DNA of 64,000 nucleotides, taken from Lumnitzera littorea. Taxonomy: Eukaryota > Streptophyta > Magnoliopsida > Myrtales > Combretaceae. The notes beneath the pieces were generated by a model. It was not told the origin of the DNA and did not search any database. It worked only from the letters and a program-made list of their open reading frames with translations. The stretch spans positions 13,144,884-13,208,883 of the forward strand of contig JAMXBB010000004.1 of assembly GCA_024138015.1 (NCBI GenBank). Direction: 5' to 3'. Every line of letters starts with the position of its first letter. Positions within the stretch are counted from its first letter, which is position 1. The position numbers and the translations under genes are program-made. Positions 23,125 through 34,790 of this stretch are shown piece after piece.

Positions 23125-24552
23125 ATGATAGTTGTTTTTGTCAACAAACACCGTAGAGAATGTTATTCTAGAGAGAGAAGAACCGTGCTAAAGAGAGAAA
23201 ACTTCGATTTTTGATTTTCTAAAGTATTTTGAAGTTTTTGTTGTGTTTTGAAAATGAAAAATAGACCCTTATTTATAGGTGTTACGATCGAGTTAAAGAT
23301 GGAAAAAATTAAATGCAATATAATTTTCTTCCATTTTTGGATTGAACGAACCTGGACAGTGTGGTGCCAAATACATAGCTGCGCGTATATGAATGTGCCG
23401 GAGTGTGTCTACCACTTGACAAATGACATAGCGACGACATGGCCTATGATGTGGTGATGACATGACGATAAAGTAAGAAAAGAAAAGAAAAGATACATTT
23501 TGCACCTTTCATCTAGTTGAGCTATTGGTTTTTCCTTATTCATATATGTAATTAATTGTATATATGGACCAAGTTAGCCTGAGCTAGATTTAAATCTAAG
23601 CATAGACTCAATAGCCTTTTATTCAAACCTATTTAAATTAAAATTATATTCTCTTTAAACAACCTAAAAATTTATTATTTTTTAAATTCCCTATTTTATT
23701 TTATGACTTTTCAAATTTCTTATTTTTTTTTGTATTTTTTTTTTCTAAATTTCTTATTTTTTGTGTTTTTTTCTATTTTCCTATTTTTTTTATATTTTTC
23801 TAAAATTCCTATTTTTTTCTAACTTTCATCATTTTTTTGGGCTTTATTTAATTTTCTATTTTTTTGAACTTTTTCTAATTTAAAACCCTATAACCTAATT
23901 TAAAAAATAAAAGAGAGAGCAAAAATTAGGTGTCTACACCGTTGCATTAACGACAACTCCTTAACCCGGATTAAAACGGGCGTAATTTCTCTAATCTCAC
24001 GATGGGCCGGATAACATCGTGCGATGGTATTTGCTTAAATATGCATTGCACCTAATAAGTTGGTTGATAACCTTGTTGTGTTTATGGTATAGTTTTAAGT
24101 CCTCTATCCTAACTTATTGAACTATGGTTTCTCACATTCCTATAGATGTCGTGCAGGTATTGGCTAAGAAGTAACTTACAACTATTCTGAAACTAGCAAT
24201 TGCTGGATCTTGGAAAGTAAGGAAAAACATTTGAAAAACAAACATATATTTTTAAGGTCTAAGCTTTTATTTTAGAATTTTTCATTTCTGAATAATGTAA
24301 TAACTATGAAATATATTACGGTGAAATATTGTAAACGTTAATTGTAATAACCGAATTTTAGTGTATATATATATTTTCTTACTTTCTTAAGTAAATGATT
24401 TATTTAAATTACAAACTGTTTACTTCAAAGCAGGTTAGTCATGGATGCCTTGTGTAGATCAGGTTTAGGATAGCGATTATAAGGCCTAACTTCTATCTTA
24501 GAATGGTTTACACGGCGGGGTTGTTATAACTCTGCCGCTTAGGAGTGTGACA

Positions 24553-26110
24553 AAATCCTTAACACTTCAGGCAAGTATTACATTACTAAGAAACGACGAA
24601 AATGTGAAAAAAAAAATCTTCTAAAGGAAAAAAAGAATAATAAAAATGACAATTGTATTGAATGCCATAACAAATAAATTTTCTTAAAATAAATAAATTG
24701 CACAAAAATCGCCAAATTCTTTTAGATTCTATCGATTCAGTTTTGAATGCACTAAAATCTTAGACATTTTAGAAGTTTTCTAATTTTTTTTCCATCCAAA
24801 TAAGTGATGTCACAATTTTTATTATTGATTTTTATCCTATGTCAATAAGTCATATAAGCAAATGGATCCTACACCAGAAAAAAATATTAAATAAGTAGTA
24901 AATACAATATATTTTTGGATAACTGCCCACTTAGTGCATTATATTTCTTACACTTCTTCCTCATTTTATCTTATTTTAGCAAGATTTTTCTTTCGATACA
25001 TCATATGCTAAGCTATTTGATAAACAAGAACTACGAGTCACCACTCACCTCTACTAGACAACCCATATTACATACTTAAAACAAAGAAAAAATATAAAAA
25101 AATTCTTAATGTTTACTTGTATATATAAATCAATTTTTAACTTTTTATTTAGTTCATTTTAGTGTTCAAAGTTTTAATAAATTTACAAAAAAGTTTCTCT
25201 ATTAGTTTTTTTGTTATGTATGAATACGTTGAAGACTAAAATTGCTGAAATCAAAGGTTAAAAACTAATCTATATATACAGATAAAGGTTAGAAATTTAA
25301 CCGAGTTTAATGGAATGACTTATTATATTTAGGTGGACCAATTATATGCTGACATATATTTACAGTAATGAAAAATTTAACTGAGTTTAATGGAATGACT
25401 TATTTGATACGACTTAAGAAAATTGATTAAATAAAAAGGTCAATTATTAATTTGTAAAAACATAAAACGTTAAAAACTTTTTATTTTTTCTCCATAAAAA
25501 ATTAAAATTGAGATGCAAGCTAGAGTTTTTTATCTCTGGAAATTCTACGAACCAAATATACTGCATAATCCATAGAATTTTTTGAGAATAGAAATAAAAA
25601 TTCTAAATAATCTTATTACACATAATTAAACATATAAATAAGAAATAAAGAAACAAAAATTAGTCTTTTATCATAAACCATCCTTATCTTTTATTATTAG
25701 CCACCCATCCCATCATTACTCGTTTCTACATTTTGATGAAGCGTCGCTAATTAAAACTAGAGAACCCCTTAAAACAAGATACGCAAGTCTAATAAAGAAA
25801 AAGTTGTCAAACTCTCAGTCATGCCACCTCTTTGCTCAGAGTTTCCACCAACCCTCCTCCTCTGCATTGCCATCATTATGCACAACAATATGGTCAACGA
25901 CACTTATCGATCAAGTGATTGGTTAGTGTCATATATTGATACTGATGTCGATGACCAAATTGTCAATTTTGACTTAGTAGAACTATGCATTTCGTGAAGT
26001 GCATTCTTTTTTTTTTTTCCCCTCTTTTTAATTGCTAAACTAAAATCTCTTTATTATAATCCTTATATATTTCTAGTTAGTCTTAGCATGATGTAAAATA
26101 ATCTTTTTCT
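24553..26110 (+). repeat. Segmental repeat, unit 4
   Basis: Matches 18645-20030 of unit 3 almost without interruption, starting AAATCCTTAACACT. It continues into the TTTTGACTTAGTAGAACTATG and CTTTTTAATTGCTAAACTAAAATC modules that end unit 2. The left portion of the unit is absent; the inverted LTR pair abuts it directly. It has no coding content. Confidence 0.65.
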
Positions 26111-26239
26111 TTTTATTCTTTTTCAGTTAATTAGGGTTAAACATGTAAATAGGATCTTCTTTTTATATATAACTAGCCAACAATACACCTATGTTGTTTA
26201 TGTAAAAAATAAATAAAATTATACTATACAATCAAATAT

Positions 26240-26560
26240 ATTATAATATTAATATATAGGATAGTGAGAATATTAGTGGAAAGAGAGAGAGAGAGAGGGA
26301 GAGAGATGTAAAGTGCAATTAATAACAAAAAGTGGAAAAATATACAAAATGTCCTTAAATCTTTTGGATTATATCAATCTAGTTTTAAGTTTTTCTATTG
26401 GTGCACTTAAATCATAAACATTTTAAAAGCTTCCAAAATTTTTCCTTCATTATTTATAGGTTTTTGCTATGAGGTATGTTTTTCTTTTTCCTAAAAATCC
26501 CAAATGTCGACAGATGAAGGGAAGGAAAGGGTTTATTGTCATGTTAGACTCATAGTACAA
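26240..26560 (+). repeat. Segmental repeat, unit 5 (fragment)
   Basis: Contains only the module CTTAAATCTTTTGGATTATATC followed by a CTTCCAAAATTTTTCC end, then the GGTTTTTGCTATGAGG and AAGGGTTTATTGTCATG module that also appears at 14540-14610. Confidence 0.45.
26282..26306. repeat. (GA)n microsatellite
   Basis: Near-perfect GA dinucleotide run with a single G interruption. Confidence 0.9.
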
Positions 26561-26970
26561 GACGCAAGGAAAAAATCCAAATTAGTTAAATTTGGGAAAA
26601 GGCATCCGCATGACTTTCTTCCTTTCAAAATTCAAGTATCTTATTTTTGGTAAAGTTAAATGTTATGACTATTATATTTTTAGTAAACAAATTAGTTATG
26701 ATTGGTAATTAAGTTGTTAAAATTATAAATTGATGATTATTATTATTTTATTTTATTTTAAAACAATAATATCATATGATATTTTAGAAATATAAATAAT
26801 AAGAGCCGCTTATTTGTAACGTTAGGAAATTTTAGAAAAAAAGTAGTTTAAAAAAATCCATTTTGGATAATTAAAGTTAAAAATTAGTTAACAATATTGG
26901 TTAAGGAATCAAAGATAAAACTTGGTTTTCTATCATAAACTCCTGTTTGCTTTCACCATAACCAATCATT

Positions 26971-27806
26971 AGAGCTGGACAAAAAAATTATGAATCATAG
27001 ATTGAATCATGAATCGAACTGAATCAAACCAAATGAAAAAATCAATTTATTTTAGAAATGATTTAGTTCAACTATTCAGTTAAAGAAAGCAGACAAATCA
27101 AATCGATTAGTTAAACAAAAAAAAGTTATACAATTGTTTTGTGCTTTTTTACCTTTTTCCTTCAATATTAATAAATTTCATCAAATTTTTCATATCTTAT
27201 ACTTCTTTATTTTATTTTTAGGTCAATTATTATAATTAAGTTAAGTGGATTTTATCTAAAATTTCACACCAATAAGTTTTTTTTTATATAAATTGTCATT
27301 TTCGTATAAGTTTTCAAATTGAAGGTCTAACTTTAGTTCTCTTCATGCGTTTTTTATCTCTTTTTTAATTTTTAGTATGTTTCTTTTGCTTTCTTCATAT
27401 TGTTTTTGGATGGTAGCTTTACTTCTAGTTCACACTTCCTATTGTTGTTCGTCAAAGCAAAGTCTTTTATCCTTATTCAATTGAGTTTAGTTTGTTAAGA
27501 TCTTATACAACATTTTGCTAAATATTATTATACATGATAAATATATGAGAAATTAACTGAAAACATATAAAAGTTTAATAAATATATTATTAGAGATAAA
27601 AAATTTTAGCAAAAATTTGATTTAAGCTGTTGGAACCAGATCAAATTATTTCTAATTGAGTTTGAAAAATTTATAAATCTACCCTTTTGTTATATTTAAT
27701 TTAAAAAGAAATGTTAAACTATTATATTAGATTCATTTTGGTAAAAAAAAAATGAATTATACTGAATTAAACCGCATCAACCTATCTAAATCACCATTAT
27801 CTATCT
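26971..27806. mobile_element. Possible hAT-like non-autonomous element
   Basis: The left end TAGAGCTGGACAAAAAA and the reverse complement of the right end TAGAGATAGATAATGG are similar in the manner of hAT termini, and the interior near both ends has GAATCGAACTGAATCAAACC-type sequence. No 8-bp target duplication could be confirmed, so this remains tentative. No transposase frame is present. Confidence 0.3.
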
Positions 27807-28489
27807 CTAGAATTGGTCGAACCTAGGCTACCTTAGGAACTTAGGAGGGGCCGCTATTATGTAACCCTTAGGTTATTGGGGTATTTACCCTTGCTTGGCA
27901 GTGATAGACGAGCACATTCAAGCTTCGATGTAGCCTATTGGGTTTCTCTTCGAAAAGCCTTAAAGCTATAGAGCTCAAGATCTGTAGACCCCACCCTCTT
28001 GCATCATCCTTTTCGAAAAAAGGGTAGTTATTCTTAAATTATAAGAAAAGCTCGATCAATCTGTGATTGGACAGATCTTATTCTTAAAAAAAAAAAAAAA
28101 AAAACTAGTAACCATTACATATGAGTATTTGCAAACTTTATTTCTTAGACCTACTTATATATAAGGGTATTTCCCTTATTGTAGATTCTTTGTACTCCTT
28201 ATAATTTATTAATCACCTACCCCTACTGCATTACATCTGTGTGTAACATATTGCATTTTTATATGTTAGATTACGTTCGTTTCTCTATAAATATTTTATT
28301 TCCTTATGTTATATGTGTTTTATTTTTTATCACTCCTTAGTCAGTGAAAGGCTATGCAATTTCTAAGAAAATCTTTGAAAAAACTGCAAAATTATTAACA
28401 TTATATCCAACTTTATTTTAAATTTAGTGGCCTTGTTGCAAATAATTGTTGCATTTTATTTCGTTTATATCTTTTTGTAATATAGATAT

Positions 28490-29950
28490 AGAGAGTTAGG
28501 GTAGTATTAATCTAGAGCCTATCCATGAAGTTCAGTTGGATAAATACTCCTTCCCCGAGGCCATCCTGAGAGATTGGTTGAACCAGCTTCCGCCTGCCAA
28601 GTAAGACCACATTTGCAAGAAGATCGAGCCAATCATATCCCTTATGCAGGTCCAGCTTTACTGGCCTCTAATTCAAGGCTTTATCCATTACTAAGATCCT
28701 GAATCTATAGCTTTCAATTTTAGGCCACATGACTTGACACCCCTTGAAGTAGGCATAACTATCCTTGATCTTAGAGTCCAGCTCGATAAAGCTTTCATGA
28801 TGTTCTTAGGAGTCAAGAAGTCAGCATTGGCCCCATTCTTATCTTCAGAGGGTAAGAAATGTCTCAGTATCTTAAGATTAGCAAAGTGGTTTTCAAGCCC
28901 AAATGCCTATCATAGAAACCATTAGATCTTCTGTGGAGGATACTAATCGTGGGCTGAGAAGAGGGTCAATGCATTTATTGTAGTGGTGTTTGGGATAGTA
29001 TTGTTTCCCTTCAGATATAGTCAAGTCCATTATAGGGTTGCTAAGCTAGTGGCTCTATTCCTAGCCGATAAATCCTATATACCAATGTTATTGGAAAAAT
29101 AATTCAAGACACTCACCTACCTAAAGAAGTAAGGGCATGGTTATTTCACGGTTAACTTTACAATCCTTACCTTGTGGTTTCTTAATCACACATAGGGGTA
29201 TAGAGGGAACCTTCTCAGAGAGTCCCTAATTGAAAATATGAATCTAATTGATGACTTTGCTCGCTACCTTAAGGTACCAGATGAAGTTCAGTTTAATGGA
29301 TGGGTATTAGTTATCAGCAAAATACAACCAGTAGACTTTATATGGATAGCTAGATGGAACCATTGCACTCAAGCCGTCTTGGGGCGCATCGATTATGTAA
29401 GAGTCCCCCTTATCGGTATTACGAGTTATACGAGATATTTTCCAGCTTGTGTCACCAAACAGATGGGTCTACTTCAAGAGATAGCCTATAGAGACTCCTT
29501 GGATGTCATTACAATGAATTATCAAGATCCTTGTCTACCAACTACTACTTTGATTCAACAACTAGTAGAACTTGTAAAGCTGTGGGAATGGAGAGAAGTC
29601 AAGAAGATAGTCAATGTGAGAACTTTGAGGGGTAAAGTCAGAGATTATCGAGCCACCAAGCAGTTTACCTATGATCAGTTAGAGAAAACAGGAAAGACAC
29701 TGTATGAAGCCCCAGCATATTCAAACACAAACCAAAACCAGCAAGTCTTTCACCCACTAAGCAGGCTTACCGAGACACCATATAGGCCAAAGTTGAAGCC
29801 CAGTTCTAAGAAAGTAAGAGAATCATTGAAGAATTAAAGTTGGAAAATGACAAACTATTGGAGGAAAATCAATTCTTAAGAAGTAAGATCCGAGAAAGGT
29901 ATGTTACGGTACAAAGACTTATGAGGGAAGTTGATGAAGCTCGTCTCAGT
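28490..29950 (+). pseudogene. Ogre ORF1 remnant (DUF7745-like)
   Basis: The longest open part (29238-29837, about 199 codons) contains FNGWVLVISKIQ, WIARW and RVPLIGITSYTRYFPACV, the pattern of the protein encoded before gag in Ogre-type elements. Upstream, broken frames from about 28490 give matching N-terminal segments (FPEAILRDWLNQLP, FRPHDLTPLEVG, then VNAFIVVVFGIVLFPFRYSQVHY). The end is Lys/Arg/Glu-rich and coiled-coil-like. The function of this protein family is unknown. Several stops and at least one frameshift make it a pseudogene. I considered a host gene, but its position directly before gag argues for the element. Confidence 0.65.
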
Positions 29951-30379
29951 TAGATCCGTCGGTTCTTGTAGATATAGGATTTAAGTTTTTTAAGAAGATT
30001 AGTTAGGAGTTTTTCTTCTCTTTTCTTTTAGTCCGTTGCATAAGTTGGATCTCATGATTAATAAATTTATAGCTTTAGTAAATAAATTTTTCATTAATTG
30101 CGCAATCTATTACTCATTATTATTATTATTATTATTCATTTATTTGTTTAGTTGACTTTTTAAAGGAAAAAGAAGAGAAAATTCGAAAAAAAAAACACAT
30201 AGAAAGGCAAAACAACAAAAAAAAAAGAAAAAAAATTCAAAAAAAAAAGAGAAAGAAAAACAAAGACAAAAAAATCTTTAATTCACAAAAAAAAAAATGT
30301 AAAACTTAGATTTTTGTGTAAGATTTAGAAGATAGTGTCCAAGCAAGCAGACTCAACTAGAAGTATGATATTCATTCGT
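29951..30379. other. Spacer between ORF1 and gag of the Ogre-like element
   Basis: Non-coding and A-rich, with poly(A)-like runs (30186-30300) and an (ATT)n microsatellite at 30114-30136. In Ogre relatives this interval may hold an intron or start signals; I cannot support either here. Confidence 0.4.
30114..30136. repeat. (ATT)n microsatellite
   Basis: Uninterrupted ATT trinucleotides. Confidence 0.9.
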
Positions 30380-31700
30380 TCTAAGGCCAGAATGTCAACT
30401 TAGGGTATTGGAAATGTCAGTCAATTGAGCGCAACCTAAGAGTAGCAACCCTAGAAGAAAATATGAACAAGATGGCTGAACAGATTCAAGCTCTCACTTA
30501 AGCTATTGAGATTTTTAATGACATACAAGGATCTCAAGTCAACCCAAATCGGAATGTAGAAACAACTCCTCCCCCTGAACTGGAAGATGAGGAATTAGCC
30601 CTTAATGCTAAAGTATAGAGGAAGGAGATCAAAGAGAAACACCGAGAGATGGAAAGAAAGTTTATGCAGAAGTTGACCGAGAAGATGAAAACCTTAGAAA
30701 TGGTCAACGAGCTTAAACAAATGGGAATGATTAATTTGCCAACATATGAAGACGATGATTTCCCGGAAAGATTTAAAGTGCCGAAATTTGAGAAATACGA
30801 CGACATTGGCTACCCAAAACTCCACACTCGGTTATATATCAAGAAAATGGGAAAATACACGAAGTATGACAAAGTGATTGTTCAGACTTTTCAAGACAAC
30901 TTGATTGGGCCTGCCTTAACTTAGTACGCCCAATTAGATCTGAATGCAATTTATACTTGGGATAAGTTAACATGGGCTTTCTACAACCAGTATAAATTCA
31001 ATATCGAAGTGACCCTGTACATGTGGGATTTGAATAATCTACGAAATAAGGCCAACAAAAACTTTAAAGAATATGCTCAGAGATGGAAGGGCATGGCGGG
31101 TAGGGTAACTCCACCCTTAATCGAAAAAGATTTGACCTTCGCTTTTATTAATGCTCTTGGAAGCCCCTATTACCAACATCTTATCAAGCACCTTACCTCC
31201 AACTTTGCAGAAATTGTAGCCTCAGGCTGTCGAATTGAGGAAGCTATTATTACTGGAAGGCTTTCTAATCTTGAATCAGTTGAGAAGAAGATACCTCTAC
31301 GAAGATTTGCCAATAAAACCAAAGAAACCACTGTAAACGTTGTCAATACTGCCAACCTTGTTATACCCGCAGCTCTAGTAGCCATGACTGGAGGGTATAA
31401 TCCCTTGTCGAGTCCAAATCAGAACAACTGCCTATAGAGAAGACAATTCACACATATCCCTATTCCCCTAAGCCAAGTTCTCGCACAACTAAGGAAGGAA
31501 AATCTCTTAACATTTGAAATACCAAGGAAAGGACAAAGATCGAGGGATTATAACCCAGAGCTTCGTTGTGATTATCATCTAAGGCAAGTGAGGCACTATA
31601 CAGATCAGTGTTGGAGACTTAAACATAAGATCTAGATCTTATTGATGCCAAATTGGTTTAATTGGATTTCATTTAAACTCCCACTCCTAATATAGGTAAC
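30380..31700 (+). pseudogene. gag remnant of the Ogre-like element
   Basis: Gag packages the element RNA into particles. Broken frames cover an N-terminal coiled coil (around 30649-30720, LTEKMKTLEMVNELKQMG) and the conserved PKFEKYDDIGYPKLHTRLY and IGPALT-stop-YAQL region. Then come the core LRNKANKNFKEYAQRWKGMA and FINALGSPYYQHL (31009-31437) and a C-terminal zinc-knuckle-like CDYHLRQVRHYTDQCWRLK at about 31567-31625. A TAG interrupts at 30922-30924 where relatives have Trp. The reading frame otherwise continues across it, which shows a single ancestral gag. Confidence 0.75.
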
Positions 31701-31829
31701 AACCCTCTGCTAAATCATGAAAATTCGATCAATATGATCATTATTGAAATTTTTGAACCAAAGATTGATCTAGACAGTCCCCCCATCACTATTAAGGAGA
31801 TAGCTTAGAATCTAAGGCAAGCCGAGTAT

Positions 31830-32303
31830 TTGCAAAATATGAATCTCAGAGATAGGACTCGGACTAGACCGGCAATATATCAACTGATGAAGGATGGAAA
31901 GGTAAAGAAAGCTGATATCATGGCTATGACGATCCTAAAACCACGAAAGAGAAGTACTCAAAAGGAGCTTAGGAAAAAATATGAAGCTGGAGATCTAACA
32001 GTTGACACCCTAGGAGAACCTTCAGGGAAGTTTGAGTATTTGGTGGATTACATCGATTTACTTGTTGTATATGCTGACACCTTACCCACTAGATGGAGTC
32101 CAGAATTTAAGGAAGAAGACAACTTTATTGCAGAAGCTAAGAAAATGGCTGAGATGGTTAAAATGATTGGAGACGGGCCCAAGTTGTTAGTTTTTGAATA
32201 TGATGGGAAGACTAAGAAGGTTAAGGAATTGAGAAAGCCCAAGAAGATTGCTTTCAATGTCCTAATAACCCCAAAGAATTACAAAGCAGCACCTCTGGAT
32301 TAA
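31830..32303 (+). pseudogene. gag-protease linker region remnant
   Basis: Open for 157 codons with basic and acidic low-complexity sequence. SPEFKEEDNFIAEAKKMAEM is followed by GPKLLVFEYDGKTKK. It lies between the gag knuckle and the protease, in the same strand and order as in Ogre/Tat polyproteins. No catalytic motif is present. It is part of the broken polyprotein rather than a separate gene. Confidence 0.5.
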
Positions 32304-32408
32304 TAAGCGGTGAATCGGACAACTAGGGCATCATCACCCCTGGTCGGTGGGCTTACATGCTTGAGATGAGTTTATGATCAAAATGAGGAAGCTAAGAGGA
32401 AGTCTACT

Positions 32409-32978
32409 GTGGAAGAGGCTTCTCAAAAGATCTTTAAGGATACAGATGATAAAGATTCGAATGTTTCCAAAAAGATAATGAAGGCTAGTGAATGTAAGAT
32501 AATGGATCAATTAGCCAAAGTACCAGCCCAAATCTCCTTAATGGGTTTGCTATTATCATTAGAAACTCATCGAGAAGCATTAATAAAAATTCTGAAGGAT
32601 GTCAAAGTACCTGAAGAGATTTCTACAGAAAAACTAGGGCTGGTGGTAAACTCAATATTTGCAATGAATCGGATTTCATTCTCGCCAGATGAGCTAGGTA
32701 AAGAAGAAGACCAGCACACAAAGCCCCTCTTCATAGTGGTTAAGTGTGCAAGGAAAGTGGTTGCTCAAGTTCTAATAGATAATGGGTCATCATTGAACGT
32801 ATGTCCATTGGTAATACTAAATTTACTTGGAGTGGATGTGACTAAGATAAAGCTCAGCTTGATTTTAGTAAGGGCTTTTGATGGGTCTAAAAGGGAGATA
32901 ATTGGAGAAATTGGGTTGCAAGTCGAGATTGGCCTACAGATATTCACTATCCCTTTTCAAGTTTTAGATATCCCGTAA
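32409..32978 (+). pseudogene. Aspartic protease region
   Basis: The protease cleaves the Gag-Pol polyprotein. The open frame of 189 codons contains AQVLIDNGSSLNVCPLVIL at about 32764-32820. Its DNGSS takes the place of the usual D-T/S-G active-site triad, as in many Tat/Ogre elements. A C-terminal FDGSKREIIGEIGLQVEIG segment then follows, typical of the protease fold's second half. The frame ends at TAA 32976-32978 well before RT, so the polyprotein is broken. Confidence 0.7.
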
Positions 32979-33949
32979 ACTTTTAATCTTCTGTTAGGGC
33001 TACCGTGGATTCATTCAGCAAGGGTAATTTCGTCCAGTTTACATCAGAAAGTGAAATTCATAACCAAGGGTAGTTGGTTACTATTTTTGAGGAGCAGGAC
33101 TACAAGATTTACAAAGAAACGACTATTCCCTATGTCGGGGATGAAGAATTGGAAGAGTCAGGGTTACAGATTTTCGACGAAGTTAATGTCATCGAAGAAG
33201 CAAGACAGAGGGCATAAGGTCGTTTGAAACAGCCTAAGCAGTAAATTGAAATGTTTGGGCTTAGGTATGAGCCCACTGAGGAGGAAATTCAAGAAATAAA
33301 GGCTAAAACTAGAAGCAAGAGAGGAGATTGGCTATACCATGCTCACATGAACTTTTCGGAGATCCACCAGACATTCCCAATACCAACTAGTGTTCAAGAA
33401 CCCGAAGTAGCCAATCTATCGGAGGCTTTGGCTCAACAATGCGGCATCGGTCCAGAAGAGAGGGAAGATGTTGGCATACTAGTTTCCTTATGCAACTGGT
33501 TTTCCGTTCTCGTTAATAGGTCTCTTTAGAAACGCAAAATTATATTAATTAAGAACATTCGATTTCGATAATTAGTTCGATTAATTAGACCTTCTCTTTC
33601 AAACAATTTAAATTCATTCATTCATTTCTTTCTATCAATTCTTCCTTATGATTTATTCGTTGTCCTTTTTTCTTTTTTTCCTTTATTCTTCATATTTGAT
33701 AAAAATGATGAACGTAATGGATATCTTGCAAATGTAAACGATAAAAGTACCACTATCACCTTCGGCTCTACTGAGTTAGATGTCGGAGATGATATTGAGA
33801 CTTCAAATGAAATTTAGGAGAGTTGGCATTGACATGAACATGGTAGAGTGATTATCGACGAATCGATGGATGTGATTAATTTGGGGATAGAAAAAAATCC
33901 ACAAAACTTGAAAATTGGTGGTAATTTAATGGATAATCAGAAACAGGAG
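32979..33949 (+). pseudogene. Protease-RT connector, degenerate
   Basis: Contains the conserved LLGLPWIHSA-like segment (about 32990-33020, broken) and an open piece at 33251-33529 with MFGLRYEPTEEEIQEIK. Both are found between protease and RT in this lineage. 33540-33720 is A/T-rich with no detectable coding and may be an intron remnant or decay. Confidence 0.5.
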
Positions 33950-34790
33950 TTGTTATGATTGCTATCAAAATACTTAGACATATTCGCTTAGTCTTATGAA
34001 GATATGCTCGGTTTAGATTTATCTATTGTGGTTCACAAATTGCTAACCAGGGAGGAAATAAAATTGAAAAGAAAAAAGCTTAAACGATTTAGGCAGGATA
34101 TACTCCTCAAAATAAAAGAAGAAGTGAGGAAGTTGCTAGAAGTCGGGTTCATAGAAGTGTTAGATTACGCCAATTAGGTCACCAATATGGTGCTGGTATT
34201 AAAGAAAAATGGGAAAGTTAAGGTTTGTGTAGATTTTCGTGATTTAAACCAGGTAACACCAAAATATAACTTTTCTTTGCCACATATTGACGTATTGGTG
34301 AATAATACAGTCGGGAACCATCTTTTCTCATTTATAGATAGTTTCTCGGGGTATAATCAAATTAAAATGGCGGAAGAAGATAAAATCAAAAAAACTTTCG
34401 TTACCACTTGAGGGACATTTTGTTATTGCGTAATGCCTTTTAGGTTAAAGAACGCTTATCAGCATGCTATGGTTGCTTTATTTCTTGACATGATGCATCA
34501 AGAGATCAAAGTTTATGTAGAAAATATAATCGCTAAATCTAAGGAGGATGAAAGTTATGTAAATATTTTGCATAAACTATTTGAGTGATTAAGGAAATTT
34601 CAACTGAAGTTAAATCCTGAAAAGTGTACCTTTAGAGTAACTTCGGGCAAATTGTTAGGTTTAGTAGTCAGTAGTAAAGAAATAGAAATAGATCTAGATA
34701 AAGTTAAGGCAATCGTAAACATGACTGCGCCAAAAACTGTAAAAGAAGTTCGGGGATTGCTAGGAAGGTTGAATTACATCACTTAGTTTA
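33950..34790 (+). pseudogene. Reverse transcriptase, catalytically dead
   Basis: RT copies the element RNA into DNA. Recognisable blocks are KKNGKVKVCVDFRDLNQVTPK (34196-34258), HLFSFIDSFSGYNQIKMAEED, CVMPFRLKNAYQHAM and KLNPEKCTF. The first catalytic Asp is present (FIDSFSG). The usual Tyr-Val-Asp-Asp box is Tyr-Val-Glu-Asn at 34514-34525, so both later catalytic Asp residues are lost. In-frame stops lie at 33989, 34175, 34409 and 34784. The frame is otherwise largely continuous, which suggests loss by point mutation more than by deletion. Confidence 0.8.

Larger units (their letters stand above)
22070..23938 (-). mobile_element. Nested Ogre/Tat-type LTR with leader remnant, minus strand
   Basis: On the minus strand the insert begins TGTAGACACCTAATTTTTGC, a common start for long plant gypsy LTRs. 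It runs about 1.7 kb to a GGCGACTCC motif at about 22185-22195, which resembles the primer-binding region found just after such LTRs, and then about 120 bp of leader-like DNA. Before and after it, the host LTR sequence matches consecutive parts of the solo LTR near 60215-60260, so this is an insertion. The lower limit is approximate. It has no coding content. It contains a minisatellite (23014-23124) and a CTT microsatellite. Confidence 0.55.
20118..24552. mobile_element. Inverted pair of partial long LTRs, with nested LTR
   Basis: Both outer ends start the same LTR family facing outward. On the plus strand 20118 begins TGTCACACCCCGAACTAG; on the minus strand 24552 begins TGTCACACTCCTAAGCGG. 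Both continue into homologous sequence (GTAAAC then TCTAAGATA, then ACACAAGGC, then ACTCAACCAGCTT or a variant). The intact relative is the solo LTR at 59548-63043. The plus arm is short (to about 20405). The minus arm runs from 24552 to about 20430, matching the solo LTR up to its GGGCTACGTAG region, and is interrupted by another LTR (about 22070-23938). A perfect 16-bp inverted repeat lies at the junction. There is no target duplication, as expected for a rearrangement rather than one insertion. Confidence 0.65.

Noticed and set aside
22987..23214. Small basic protein starting with a poly-Lys run
   Set aside because: It is translation of a microsatellite plus a 20-bp minisatellite.
20118..24552. 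DNA transposon with long terminal inverted repeats (Mutator type)
   Set aside because: The ends match the start of an LTR whose solo form at 59548-63043 has TG...CA ends and a 5-bp duplication. No 9-bp duplication and no transposase were seen.
29238..29837. Independent host gene of 199 codons
   Set aside because: It lies directly upstream of gag on the same strand, matches the ORF1 pattern of Ogre-type elements, and has broken upstream coding that extends it.
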